From the NCBI GenBank assembly GCA_026225945.1, contig JAMJFZ010000818.1, positions 6,995,501 through 7,059,500 of the forward strand: a DNA stretch of 64,000 nucleotides. The letters run 5' to 3'. Positions 10,441-22,384 of this stretch are shown one piece after another. Both the position numbers and the translations under genes were made by a program. Below the pieces are notes generated by a model. The model was not told the origin of the DNA and did no database searches. It worked only from the letters and a program-made list of their open reading frames with translations. The stretch is from Cricetomys ansorgei. Taxonomy: Eukaryota; Chordata; Mammalia; Rodentia; Nesomyidae. The first letter of the stretch is position 1. Each line of letters opens with the position of its first letter.

Positions 10441-13199
10441 ATCCCCTGCCCTGATTTAGAGTGCGTCCTGGCTCATCTTAGGGACAGGTGTGTCTATCCT
10501 CGAGCAGACAGCCAGGCCTGGGATACTTTCCCTGCTCTGTAGTCCTGCAGTCTAGATGGTGTGCAGTAAGGTGTACAGCATGGGAACAGGATCCTGGAGG
10601 TGGAGGGCCTAGTTTAGAAGAGCAGCCATCCTAACTTTTATCTGTTTTTTGCAGAGCCAGGTGAATGTTTGTTCTGAGGATCTAGAGTCCTCATGGTAGG
10701 CAGCACCCCAATCCCACCCTTATCTACACAAGCATACCTGCTGAGAGACACATTCTGGCTTCCCCAGAACCTGGTGTCCAGCCACACCTGGGTGTAGAGA
10801 ATGGCAGGAACACTACCTGACCTGCCAGGAGAGTACCAAAGGGAGAATACTCACATGCCCACTGGTCTTGGAGAGTGGAGTGGGCGGCACTAGCCTCTTT
10901 GGGACATTCAATTTGAATGTCCCAAATAGGAGACAGGGCAGTGGCAGGTGGTGAAATGACCCCCACCTAACACGCACAGGGCTCCTGTTCACCTCATCCC
11001 CCCTCACTTGGCAGGCGTGTGCGTGGGGCCCACTGCTCAGCTGCACATGAGCCCTCCAAAAAGCACTTTGTGTGAAATCCTTTTAGCAGGATGAATTTGG
11101 AATCGGGCCCATAGTTTGAGGCATTTGGCAGGGTCCCTGAAGATGCAATCCTATTAGTCCCATGTTTTCTTGTCTTTATAACTGACTCTAGACCCAGGTT
11201 TTCCTCAGCGAAGTAGAAAATGGATAGGTAGACTGCCACATTGATGCACAACCAAATTTCTCTTCCCTTCACCCCATGTCTACCAGTCCCAAACATGAGT
11301 CAGCTCCTGGAAGGGAGCTGATGCACACAAAAGTGAGGGCAGGACTCGCCTCACAAGGCCTGAAGCCAGGCAGTGGACTGTCCTATGACACCCAGCGCAG
11401 TCGTATGCCGTTGGTCCTGAGAGCAGTGGTAAAGGTGGGAGCAGTGCTAAACAGTGGGATGGGAGTCCAGCATCGTTTCGGGTCAGCCACTGTGGAGTGG
11501 CTAGGAAACGTACCTGGTGCAGGCTGAGCAGGGGTAGAGACTTGTTCCTGCGAGAGGGGGATGTTGAGCATAAACCTGAGGCTACAGATTCGAATGAGAG
11601 AATCCATGTTTGCTCTGAATGCTGTGGTGTGAGCCAGCATTTCCCACCCCTTCCCTGCAGACCTTGCAGGAACAACAGAAATTAAAACAAAACGGCAAAC
11701 TTAAGTTCTGGCAAAACAGAAGTAGAGCAGAACCAAGCCACAAGCAGGAGGCACATGGCCCCTAGTGGAGGACTGGCATTTGTGTGGAATGCGTAAAATG
11801 CATAAAAGTGTTTGTCAGGGGAGGGCAGGCTACAGGCTTTGGGAAAAGACCTTGGGAAGGGGAGTGACCTGCCTGCTGGTGAGGAGCTTCCCTGCCAGGC
11901 AGTCCTAAGCCTCAGGCTGCAGCAGCAGGGCCTCACCTTAGCAGAGCAGGTTCCTGTGTTGTCCTGGTACACAGGACTACAGTGGGCACTGGGATCTCTC
12001 TTCATATGGGCTAGAAGCAGGCCATGCTTGCTGTGAGCACGGCTCTTGCTCTCAGTGGAGGAAGCAGCGGCTCTAATTGTGCCTGCGGTGAGGCTATGAG
12101 AATAGCAAGGCTGGAGGCCTGTTCTCCCCGACCATGCCATCTCAGGGATAGAGCTGGATCTGATCAGAGCCTCCTGTAGCAAGCAGTGAGGGTCACACAT
12201 AGGAGATCAAAGGAAAGAGTCTGGGGAGTAGAATAGAGAAATCCATAGCAGTACGTTCAGACCTGGGGTATGAGTAAGCCCAGAGCAGCAATGGCAGGGC
12301 TGGACGTGGAAAATGCAGCTAGCATGGAAGGGAGGTGGGAGTACTGGGAGGGAGCACCGTGGCAGAGTCTGAAGAGCATGCACCGTGAGAGCCTGTCCAC
12401 TTGGAAGATGCAGCTCACATGCGCAGTCAGAACAGAGCACTGTTAGTGTCAGGTAACTATGCAATGCAGGATACGCATGTTTAGTAAGAAGCACCGAGAC
12501 AGAAGAAGGAATACGGCAGAGATGAGGGAATAAAGCAAGGCTGTCCGTCATAGCCAGCTGAGAGTGGGAATATGCCCTGGAAAGTTACCATGAAGAAGTA
12601 GAAGCATATTTAGTTGTGTTTTGCAACCCACCAGAAGATTAGGGCTGATAGGATCCCTCTGTCTAATGGAGAAAACATGGTAGGTAATGGAGGGTGGGGT
12701 GGTACATGGACAGCCAGGAAGGCACACAGCATGTGTTGTGTATCTGTAAGCAGGAGATGTTTAAAAGTTTATGGTGGACTGCTGATGGTCTGAGGTGTGG
12801 GAATCTGATGGAGGAAGCCTGTCCAGAAACAGTGAGAGATATGATGAGCTATCACCATGTGATCGGAATGGAAGGGGGAGAGTCCCACTGTCACCTTGCT
12901 CTGTCCAGGCCCTGGGTGCCACTGCCCACACTGGAGAACAAAGTCTTAAGTGTACTAAATCAATGCTGAGCCACCAGACAGATGAGTCACAAGGCTTAAT
13001 CTGGGTGTTCAGTCCAGCAGGTGAACACATGGCATTAACAGTCATTAACAGTCTCTGACTGTTTACAGTTACCAAGTGAGGAGCGTGGCATATCTAACTA
13101 GCCAGGCATTCAATAGGCATGGCCTTTATACAGTCCAGTACGGGAAAGTATGGATGCAGCATAAAGCAACCAGCACCTAACAGCACAAATGCTGAATAT

Positions 13200-13345
13200 C
13201 AAGACACACAAAAGGAAACACACTCACAAGCCAGAAGACGCAGGAGCTAATGCAATAGAAATCAATACAGATAGTAAGATATAAATGGGCTAAACTCTGT
13301 TACTAAAAGGAAAAGACTTTCTGATGGGTTCCACGCCAAACCAAA
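13200..13345 (+). mobile_element. Ancient L1 ORF2 fragment, sense
   Basis: AAATCAATACAGATAGTAAG followed by ATATAAATGGGCTAAACTCT resembles the endonuclease region of old L1 ORF2. It is short and diverged. Confidence 0.45.
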
Positions 13346-13631
13346 GAAATTGGAGCAGGTGTCTGCCAAGGCCAGTTGACATTTGTAAGCATCTGAGCAG
13401 GCATCAGCTATTCATGCCTCATCTGAATTCAGGCCGTAAAGCATTGCAGGAATCGGGCAGATGCGCCTCTCCGTACTGAAGGTACACAAGGACATCTGTA
13501 CTCCACTTTATAGGGAGCGTGGAAGAACACAGAAGCAAGTGTCTCCATGATAGCAGTGTGTGCATGTGTGTCTAACCCATCTCTCCAAAGCTAGAAAGCT
13601 TTCTATTGAGGACTCACAGAAAACCTTCATA

Positions 13632-13812
13632 AGGTCAGAAAGATGGCTCAGCAGGTAAAGACACTGCACAAATCTGATGACCTGACATTGAACTCTAAGA
13701 TTCTTATGATGGAAGGAGAGAAACAATTCTTGCAAGTTATCCTCTGATCTACATCCCCACACTGTGTGTGAGTGTATGTGTGTATGTCGACAGACAGACA
13801 CACACACACACC
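13632..13812 (+). mobile_element. B2/B3-like SINE, sense, with CA tail
   Basis: A tRNA-derived head (AGAAAGATGGCTCAGCAGGT, AAATCTGATGACCTGACATT), the middle TTGCAAGTTATCCTCTGATC and a GT/CA-rich tail ending in CACACACACA. Confidence 0.75.
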
Positions 13813-14077
13813 TCACTGTAGCATCATGCAATAGACCTTGCAGCTTTGACATCTCCTTCAGCAATAAGCAATAGGAAGTATAGCAGCACAGCCAGTTTCA
13901 GTGACCATTCTACCATATTCTCAAAATTGTGAGACCTGGCACAGCATATTAACCATGCTAGAGTGTGGACGGCAGTGGAGGGCTCTCTGGAAGTGAGTAC
14001 CCTGTTGCTTGCTCCTCACTGTGGAGGGGCTGTACCATGAACAAAAAGCTGGCAGCATGTGAAGTGATACCATCTTT

Positions 14078-14330
14078 GGGGCTAAGAAGGTAGGTCAGCC
14101 AATAGAGGGTTCGCTGTACAGGCGTGAGCACACAAGTCCAGTCTGTAGAACTTATGCAATGAGAAGACTGGACTTCCTGGAGTTTACTGGCCAGCTTGCC
14201 TAGATACATTGTTAAGTTCCAGGTTCAGTGAGAGACCCTGTGTCCAAAACCAACCTGGATGGCTCCTGAGGAATGACACTTGAGGTTTGACCTCTGTCTT
14301 CATGTATACATGTATGCATACACACATGGG
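14078..14330 (+). mobile_element. B4-like SINE, sense (diverged)
   Basis: It has a degenerate ID-like head and the B4 block GTTCCAGGTTCAGTGAGAGA with CCCTGTGTCCAAAAC. The tail is rich in TGTATACATGTATGCATACA. Confidence 0.55.
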
Positions 14331-15239
14331 CACACAGTTTGTACTGGCCTTCTCCATCTTGTGTATCTGTAACAGACTGTGTAAAGATGTTACCTGGCTC
14401 TTGGTTCTGGAGTCTGGAAAGTCTGTTGTCGGAAAGCCAAGTCTGGCAGGAGATGGTGTGGGTGAGGGGTCTGGCTGGGCTGCAGGAAGTAACACTGTCC
14501 TGGGGCCTGCCCCTAAGGAGGTTTCTGTTCTCCTTGAAGATGACTGGCATTGGGTTCCTTGGACCCCTGCACTGAGCCTGCATCTGTTTGGAGGTATGAG
14601 GCTGAGGACACTCAAGGAGCAAGGGTCAGCTCTGGGTGAGTTTCCTGCTGCCCAGGAAGCCACTGCTTCAGCGGCCATCTGCTTTCCCCCAGGCCTGGCT
14701 GATTGAGCTTGCCTGTGTCTTCTGCGCCTGACTGTCCAGGGCCTGGAATCTGTCTGGCTTCCTGTCTGCTACCCCAACCCTCCCAACAGGTGTGCAGGGA
14801 AGCTTGCAGACCTTGGCTCAGGACAGGCAGGAAGTTCATGTCACTCTGTAGAAAATTCTGGGATTATTCTATCCAAGCGATGCTAATTCTAGACTGTGAT
14901 CTCTGTACGTCCTCTGTCCCTCTCTATCTCAGAGCCTCAGTAGCCCTCCTCAGCAGTATGTGAATGACTGACCATATGTCTCCCCACTTAATCTTGGAAC
15001 AGGAGCATACTGTAAGACAAAGGACAGTGACCATGTTTACGTGACTCAAATGCCTTTTGGCCTGATAGATCCAGGCTACGGGGTTGGCCAGACAAATGGC
15101 CCTCTTCTCCAGATCCCCAGCACAAACTAGACATCCAGCCTGAGAATGCTTAGACGTAGACTTCAGGACTTTGGGGGTGGAGCAGAAACTGGGCTGTGGG
15201 TCCCTGTACATGCTGACAGCTTATCCTGTTTTCTTATAG

Positions 15240-15328
15240 CTAGAGATGGAGTTGAAGATGCTGAGGACCCAGACAAGCTCAGCAGAGGCCAGCTTCCCGT
15301 TCTGCAAAGAGGAGGTGGATGCACTCAG
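15240..15328 (+). CDS. Mad1l1: Mad1l1 internal coding exon (89 bp, phase 0-2), coiled-coil segment
   Basis: The reading starts [19 protein letters not shown] and ends CKEEVDALR, with the last arginine codon split (AG here, G in the next exon). It continues the RADT end of the previous exon without a gap relative to mammalian MAD1, so no exon is missing between them. The acceptor is a pyrimidine-rich TTTTCTTATAG (AG at 15238-15239) and the donor is GTACAG at 15329. The segment is charged, leucine-spaced and coiled-coil-like, about human residues 473-502. Its length of 89 bp is not a multiple of three, so skipping this exon alone would shift the frame. Confidence 0.93.
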
Positions 15329-15759
15329 GTACAGCTTCTCCCTGCCTCTGGCTGCCCTACATGTCACTCCTTAGAGCAGAAAGCAGAACCCCTTCTCACC
15401 TTCTCAGGGCTGCTTGTTTTTGTTACATTGTCTGCTGAGACCCTTGTTTCCACTGAGTTAGGCCTTTCTAGTGACATGTCCCAGGTCAACACTGACAGCT
15501 GACCTCCCAGCATTCGTTCTCTATGCTCAGGAGAAGCAGACACTCATGTCAGGGTGTCCAGGGACACCTGCTTTCCTGCCAGCAACATGTGCGTGCTGGC
15601 TCTGGAGGTGGATCCACGGCCAGCAGTGGCTTGAAGGGTGCAAACAAGCATCTTTCAGAGACTGTCTCACAGACAGATGAACAGCCTGGCCAAGCTTCAG
15701 AAGTGACTGCAGGGCACCTTTGGGGTGCAAGTTTGGAGACAAGTCACTGCGTTCATGTG

Positions 15760-15995
15760 TGTGCATGTGTGTGTTGTATGCTTGTGCATATACATGTGCA
15801 TGTGGTAGAGTTTCTTCTTCAAATGTCCTCACCTTAGTTCTTAAGATAGTCTCTGTCACTGAATCTAGAGCTCTCCAGTTCAGCTAGCCTGGATGGCAGT
15901 GAGCTCCAGGATCTTCCTGTCCTGCCTCCTCAGCACTGGGGGCGGCAGGCACATCAGCTTTCACGTAGGTGCTGGGGAATCACACCTTTAAACTG
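15760..15995 (-). mobile_element. B4/RSINE1-like SINE, antisense
   Basis: A GTGTGCATG-rich lead, then TAGTCTCTGTCACTGAATCT, CTCAGCACTGGGGGCGGCAG and GTAGGTGCTGGGGAATCACA. It lacks the terminal ID head. Confidence 0.65.
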
Positions 15996-16822
15996 CCTTC
16001 AGGCTCTCCCTGACCTGCACTGGCTCTGCCACTCTAGCATCTGCCTAAAACGGCTGCCGCCGCTGCCCCGGCACCTTGTGAGAGGCAGCAGAATGCATGT
16101 AGTGAGTTGGTCACCCCGCAAGCCTCCCTTGTGCTTTGCGTCCAGGACTTGACGCCCTAGGGGCCACTTTGGCATGTGAGATTGGGGCCTAGGGAACAAG
16201 GAAGCCCTGTAGACCCTGAGTGGTCTCAGCTCCGCGCACCGTCCACCATCTCTCTCTCCAGACAGAAACTGTTTCCTTTTAATTGAGTACTTCATTCAGA
16301 CAGTCCCTCTGTTGGCTTCTACTCTGGAAGCAGTGAGGTCCCCACCTCAATATCACAACTGAGTGGATCGAGTGACCATGAGCCCCGAACCAGGCCTTTT
16401 GGAATAGCAAAGCAATAAGCAGCAAATCCAGACTGGGAGTCACAGTCCAATCCCATTTGGACTGCAAACACAGAAACTTAGCTGTCAGGAGCGAAGCAGC
16501 AGCCTGTGCCCTTCAGCATGTACTTGAGTATCTGACCTCCAGCTCTTCCAGTCGGAGTGGACCCACTCTTGAAGGAGTTTTGGCATCTACTTAATCTCCC
16601 AAAGAGGTGTAAGATCTACCAAAAGGGGTACAATGAATCGGAATTAGTCAGCTCTCTCACACTAAACGTTCCTGAGTAACAACTTTCGGTTGCTGAGAAG
16701 CTTCAGCACATTATTTCAAATCCAGGGTGGTCACAGAGCACATCAGCAGTGGCCTCACGCGCAGACAGGTGTATGCAGGACATAGGTGCACCCACCTTCT
16801 CTTCAGTGTATTTGGCAAGTAG

Positions 16823-17372
16823 TTAAGACCCCTTATCATTGAAACAAGTTATTTTGTACATTACAGTGCACAGAGGGAAAGTTTGCGCAGAGGTGACCAA
16901 AAGGCATTGTGCAGAAGGCCTGTGGCTAAGTGACAGCCAGGGCCTATGGCCTTCAGGAGCTTGACCTCTGCTGTTTGGCTGCAGAGGCCTCAGTGGCAGC
17001 TGCTTCCTCCACCTGTTCTGCTGGCTTTGCCTCCTCTTTCTCCACTTCCTCCTCCTCATCGCCTTGGGGATAGAGGTCCAGGTATTTCTGCATACACTCT
17101 TGCATGGCCTGGAACTGGTCTACACAGTCTGATCCTTTGATTTCCTCTGCACTGTGGTGGAAACAGGAAAAGGCAGACTTAACTGTTCCCCAAAGGGGCC
17201 GCTGGCCATTCCCCTCAAGACACAGGCAATTCCAGTTAATGTCTCTATTGGGCAGTATCAATCTGTGCTCCTCATAGGGATCATTGGGGTCATCAGCCAC
17301 CAGCTCTGCACTGCTAGGAGTTTGGTCACAGATATGATCCGGTCCTTCCCTTCCTGCTGGCAGTAGTGTCCT
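16823..17372 (-). pseudogene. Chchd4-ps: Processed pseudogene of Chchd4 (Mia40)
   Basis: The minus strand reads a nearly full-length copy of CHCHD4, the oxidoreductase of mitochondrial intermembrane-space import. Recognisable blocks in order are [60 protein letters not shown] and an acidic tail, with a stop at 16953-16955 (TGA). There are no introns and it lies antisense inside another gene, as expected of a retrocopy. Damage: the start codon is lost near 17370. A deletion after DRI removes the residues between VTK and TPSSAE and shifts frame. The redox CPC motif reads CLC. A +1 insertion followed by a -1 deletion scrambles the segment before KSAF, and the codon for the first cysteine of the CX9C pair is TTT. 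The 3' UTR probably continues leftward; I could not fix its end, and no clear poly(A) tail or target-site duplication was found. Confidence 0.9.
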
Positions 17373-18084
17373 ACATTCTTGGTCTTGCATCTCTCAGAGG
17401 CAACAGGTGGATCCTAGTAGAGGCACCTTCACACCATGACCGCCCAAACTTCTCTTCAGGCTGGGCAGGCGGCACTGAGGCCTGTGGAGATCCACCCCCT
17501 CCAGGCCTGTCCACTGCTTTGCCTCCCGAGCCCTGAGCGGTCTCTTAATGAGCTGGCATGGAGCTTGGGTGAGAGGGAGCTTCGGGGAGCCCAGGAGCCC
17601 TCTCTGGCTGGGCTTTTGGTGTCCCAGAGACTGTGTGTGGGGTCCTGCCTCTGTGTGGAATTGACATTGACTCTATTAGGCTCCCCCAACTCTATCTCTC
17701 TTTGGGTAATGACTGGTGACTGACTCCTGCTTTGCAGGGCTGTTGAGGTCAAAGCAAGGAAGGCTTACTTCTTGGCACCTTTCCCAGAAGTACTTAGAGA
17801 ATAGCATTGAGGTCCCTTATGGGCTGGAGGTTCCCTCTCAGCCAAAGCACTTCTCACAGAGACCCAGGCCTAGGAAGTAGCTCTGTGGGGATACCAGGCA
17901 CAGAACTATTTGTTTGCATTTGTCCCAGTGTGGCATGTGCTATGCATTGTCAGGGCAGAGCAGAGTGAATAATTAACTGGCCAGGAGAGCTACACACTCC
18001 ATCTTTATCAGCTCATAGCTTAAATGGGGACATTATTCACATGGACTTGTGGCTGTTTAATTTTGGGTGGTGTTGTAAGAGCTG

Positions 18085-18260
18085 GTGTCTAGAGATAGGG
18101 TCCCTGAGACATGGGTCTGGGTGCAAGAGAAGAGGCTGGTGCTCTGGCTGGAGAATTGATGTGGCCCAGGCGAGTGGTAGGACCTTCATCCTGTGAGTGG
18201 TGGGGAGCCATTAGGTATTTTAAAGCAGAAAAGTGACATAATCTGATTTGTAGCTTCAAA
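18085..18260 (+). mobile_element. Ancient mammal-wide repeat fragment (L2-like, tentative)
   Basis: GGGGAGCCATTAGGTATTTT followed by AAAGCAGAAAAGTGACATAA and TCTGATTTG resembles an old pan-mammalian repeat. I cannot assign the family firmly. Confidence 0.4.
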
Positions 18261-19303
18261 CATTAGCCATTGCTGGTCGCCTAGGCCAGGCAGAGGAACT
18301 TGGCAAGGCCAGGCAGCTGTGCCTGGCCAAATACTGGGAAGTATTCACTGTGAGACTCAGCCAAACTGGAGAGGCTGCTCTTGGGCAGACACATCAGATA
18401 ACTCCCACTGATACTCTACAGTGTCTATTCTGCAATAAAGACTCTTTGGAGGGTGGGTAGTGGACCTGGAAGCATATTCATGCTGGCTCTGAGCTCCTGA
18501 AGCCAAGGACAGCAGAGTCAGGGCAGCTTTCATTTGCTCCTGGTTGGGAGGTGCTGGCAAGAGGTGCTACCTCTAGGGCTGGGGAGGTGAGATAAAGTGC
18601 TTGCTGGCTTTCAACAGCATCACACAAGACAGGTAGCCCTGTGTACCCAGGTCCATGTGGTTGAAATTGGCCAGCTGCATGGCCCCCAATGCAGCCCCAG
18701 TCTCCTCATACCACAGACACTGTGTTGTTTTCGGGCCTCTCCTCCCCACAGCCTCCTCTGTGGTTGGACCAGAGTACGTCAGGTTTGTGGGGGAGGAAAC
18801 TGGCATACTTGAGTTTTGATGATTTTTAAATTGTAAAAAGGGGCTTTGCTGTTAACATCTTCCACACTAAGATCAAAGCCTCCTGTCTACACTGTCTTCT
18901 TTGGAGAACACAGCTGTGAGTGCAGTGCCTTTGTAGCTGGTAGGAACCAGGTCAGTGCATTTGGAGGGGCCACAGCCCCTTCTGCTCTGCCTGTGCTTCT
19001 GTTTTCCAGTGGAGAGCAATGGAAGGTGATCAGTTGGCTGATGTGGGCTTGGAGCATGTGTGGCAGAGAAGTCCAGGTGAGCAGGGCCTCTGTGCATTGA
19101 ACTCAAATGGAGCCCATGCCCTGGGCAGCTTCTCAAGGGTAGATGGCTAAGGCTGGACCAAGCATGCAGGTGTTTAGTGTACCCACCTGGCTCCTTGTGC
19201 TTGGCATGAGTCTCCTGAGGTTGTCTCCCACAGGGTAGCCATCAACTCTTCCATTCCTATTTCTATTGGTAGCTTTAGTCTTCTGCCATCTCTCAGCCTT
19301 TGT

Positions 19304-19530
19304 CCTAATTTGCTCTCTATTGCTGTGTTAAAACCGCATGACCACAAAAGCAGCCTGGGGAGGAAAGAGTTTATTTGGCTTACATGTCCCAATCATATCA
19401 CAATCCATCACTAAGGGAAGCCAGGGGAGGAACTCAAGGCAGGAACCCGGAGGCAGGAACTCAAGCAGAGACCATGGAGGAACACTGCTTACTGGCTTGC
19501 CTCAGTTTCCCACAGTGCCATATTGAGGTC
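19304..19530 (-). mobile_element. Rodent medium-reiteration repeat, antisense
   Basis: CTCTATTGCTGTGTTAAAAC, GGGGAGGAAAGAGTTTATTT, AGGAACTCAAGGCAGGAACC and GGAACACTGCTTACTGGCTT are the reverse complement of the repeat type seen at 2194-2566. Confidence 0.7.
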
Positions 19531-20106
19531 AATGTACTTGACCCTGTTACCTTGAGCAAGGGGACTGTGTGATGCATGGCATCTTGTTTTGCTGGTATAC
19601 CACACTGGGACCCATTGTGCTGCCTTCTGGCTCAAGGGTATTCAGAGAGGCAGCCCGCCAAAGACTTCCACTGAGGAGTTGGGTCTTTGGACCCTTGTTG
19701 CTAACCCAGCTGTCCTTGGAAGGGACACTGGTAATGAGGACTCTGAAGTCTCACTTTTCTCCAGCTGTGTAAGTATGTGGGGGAGGGGCTTATTGAGGCT
19801 GCCCTCTTGGAACAAGAGCCCTCTTTTCCTTTTGATCCCTCTCATAAGCCTGAAGTACCTTTCCTACTGGTCCTTCATAACTCCTGAAGAGGGCCACTTC
19901 TGAAGTGGTTGGCTCAGAGGAAGACAGTTGACATGAGAGCCCTGCCTTAGGTCAGCCTGCCCTTCACTCAAGACCATGAATATGAACACAGCCAGCTAGC
20001 AGACCACAGAGGACAAGGCAGGGTAGGTGCTGCTTCCTCGGGCACTGTGAGGATGAGGGGTGGTCTACAACCATGTGTATTTGCATAGAGCTATTGGCTG
20101 CCCATA

Positions 20107-20330
20107 GGGGCTGGGGAGATGGCTCCGTGAGTAAAGAACTTGCTACACCAGCATGAAGACCTGAGTTTGATCCCCAGAACTCATGTTTGTTTTTTAAAAT
20201 CAGATATTGTGCCTTATGTAATCCTATCCCTGGGAAGGCAGAGACAGACAGGAGGAGCCCTGTGACTTACTGTTCAGCCTATCTAGCTGGTGAGCTCCAG
20301 GTTCAGTGAGAGATCAGATCTCAAAATTTT
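20107..20330 (+). mobile_element. B4 SINE, sense, 5' part (interrupted by a B2)
   Basis: An ID-like head (GGGGCTGGGGAGATGGCTCC, GATCCCCAGAACTCATG), a B1-like middle and GTTCAGTGAGAGATCAGATC with TCAAAATTTT. The body continues after the inserted B2, at 20551-20650. Confidence 0.8.
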
Positions 20331-20487
20331 GGAGGGGCTGGAGAGATGGCTCAGTGGTTAAGAGCACTGTTCGCTCTTCCAGAGGTCCTGTGTTCAATTC
20401 CTAGCAACCACGTGGTGGCTCACAACCATCTCTAATGGGATCAGAGCCCCACTTCTGGCATATGGATGTACAGGCAGATAGAGCCTG

Positions 20488-20531
<44 letters not shown>

Positions 20532-20543
20532 TAAATCTTTTTT
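20331..20543 (+). mobile_element. B2 SINE, sense, nested in B4
   Basis: GGGGCTGGAGAGATGGCTCA, AAGAGCACTGTTCGCTCTTC, CGTGGTGGCTCACAACCATC, then a (CATATA)n stretch and the AAATC tail. AAAATTT at 20323-20329 and 20544-20550 flanks it as the likely target-site duplication. Confidence 0.9.
20489..20532 (+). repeat. (CATATA)n microsatellite in B2 tail
   Basis: About seven tandem CATATA units lie inside the 3' tail region of the nested B2. Confidence 0.9.
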
Positions 20544-20550
20544 AAAATTT

Positions 20551-20650
20551 AGATAGGAATAGAGGAAGATAGCTGTTGATGATCTCTGGCTTCCACATGC
20601 ATGTACACACATGTGCAAAAGTTGCACATATGTCCATATTGTATGTGAAT
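20551..20650 (+). mobile_element. B4 SINE, sense, 3' part
   Basis: AGATAGCTGTTGATGATCTC, TGGCTTCCACATGCATGTAC and ACACACATGTGC form the B4 tail and continue the element broken at 20330. Confidence 0.75.
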
Positions 20651-22046
20651 CACACACACCTGTAGCATTGCACAGTCCTTCCATGAAGCCAGGCCTGGGA
20701 GCACCAGTGCAAAGCTAAGTGGTGGCAGCTGAGGGCCTCTCGCCTGGAACAAATCTGGGCTCGTTGCTTTCCACTGTCAGACAGCAGCTCTGACAAATCC
20801 TAAATGTCTGTGGGTTTAGCAGCTGCGTCAGCTGTGGCTTGCGTGTCTAGGCCAGAACCTGTTAGTCACACTCCACAGGGTCTCCATTCCCAACCAAGCT
20901 CACTGCTGGCTGGGCCCCAGCCTGAGCGGGCATTCCCAGGTTCGGGGGAGTAGGGGGCAAGGGTTGCCATGCCTGGGATACTAGGTATGTTGGCCTTTCT
21001 CAGGGGAAGCAGGAACTCTGTGACTGCTACCCAGTGTGCTCTAACTGGGTCACCCTCTCTAGGAAAGGGCTCAGCAAGTTGCAGGAGACCTTTTGTTTGG
21101 GCAACATTACTTATCCTTATGTCTTCACAAGTGGAGCTTGTCTGGACCATTTCACTGAGATGTTCTTGACAGTCTTTGAAGACTCAGACCTGGAGGGTGT
21201 GGTCCTGGCAGGTCCTGGAAGCTAAATAGGAGATAGCAGTCTCTGCTGACAATGAGGTAACATTCTTCCTCATTTGATGGCCTGTCCTCAGCCCAGAGAC
21301 CTCGTCCTTCAGGAGACTGAGACCAACCTATAGTTCCAGCAGATGTAGCAACATGAGTATAAGAAACAGGTAGACAAGGGAGAGCTGGTTACTAAAGAGG
21401 TCTTCAATGTTCAGCTCTGGTCACTGGGAAGTCCCTCTCAGTCCTTCTTCCTCTATCTGCAGACCTGTAAACACATGGTAGACTGAGGAGGCAGGCAGGA
21501 GGCAGGAGGCCTAGTAGCAGTAGATACAATCAAACACATCTAGGGAAAACTAGGCCACAAAGAGAGGAAGAGGCAGCCTAATCATAGGTGCCCTTCTGAC
21601 TGCCCGTTGAGTTGGCCAGTACCAGGAAGGTTTCAGCCCAGCAAGTCCCACAAATGCAGATGCTCTGTTGGGAGGCCTGGCCTTAGCCTCTGCCCAGTTA
21701 GAGGCTGGTGTCAGCTGTACCCTATGGGGAGCCATGCTCACAGCCATCAGTGTCAGAGCTCTTCTGTGCCATGATGGTGTCTGCAGGTCTTCCTGTGCTC
21801 TAGATCCTTCCCTGAGCTAAACTGCAGAACTCTCGGATGCCGGAAGTGGGTCAGATAGGACTGAGTGATGGATGCACACACTCTGTCATAGGTAGGATGA
21901 GGGACATGGAACCAGTCTCCACCATCAGTCAGAGTCCACTCTGTGTTTGTGGAGCCCTTTGTCCCCATACTCTTAGAATACACCAGGAAGGTTCCTCATT
22001 ACTGGCCATCTTTGGTCATAAAACAAACCCTCAAAAAACCTAAGGA

Positions 22047-22375
22047 ATCAGGGACCAGAGAGATGCCTCTCACTGGATAATAGCTCTTGTGTGAACACAG
22101 GATCTGAGTTCAAATCCCTAGCACCCAGGTAAATAGTTGGGCATGGCCGCACATGTGCCTGCCTGTAACCTCAGTGGCATAGGATGCTGAGCTCAGACAT
22201 CACCAGGGCTTGCTGGCTACCAGCCTCGCTCATGGGTCAGTGAGAGACCTCGTCTCAAGAGAATAAGTGAAGAGTAATAGATCAGGACACCTGATGTCCT
22301 TATCTGGCTTCCACATGCATTGCACGGGTGTTCACACAGGCATATACACGTACACATCTACATGCATCTAAGGTG
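22047..22375 (+). mobile_element. B4 SINE, sense, near full length
   Basis: AGAGAGATGCCTCTCACTGG, GATCTGAGTTCAAATCCCTA, GTGCCTGCCTGTAACCTCAG, GGTCAGTGAGAGACCTCGTC and TCTGGCTTCCACATGCATTG occur in B4 order. Confidence 0.8.
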
Positions 22376-22384
22376 CATAGAGAG

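Larger units (their letters stand above)
284..15239 (+). other. Mad1l1: Mad1l1 intron (about 15.0 kb)
   Basis: A GT-AG intron. I recognise SINEs, two MITE/MER-like rodent repeats, old L1 pieces, a MIR core and one candidate conserved element, listed separately. I see nothing identifiable at 284-1838, 2570-3395, 3840-4440, 4840-5085, 5565-8178, 9660-10085, 10450-13195, 13815-14075 and 14335-15239. The open frames of 229 and 190 codons at 5760-6449 and 6504-7076 show no family I recognise and have no splice or promoter context. Confidence 0.9.

Noticed and set aside
16953..17390. Functional CHCHD4-like gene on the minus strand
   Set aside because: The start codon is lost, frames are shifted, the CPC motif is changed and a CX9C cysteine codon is lost. 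It is intronless and inside another gene.
20337..20400. tRNA-like gene with A and B boxes
   Set aside because: It is the tRNA-derived head of a B2 SINE. It continues into the B2 body and tail and lacks a cloverleaf 3' half.
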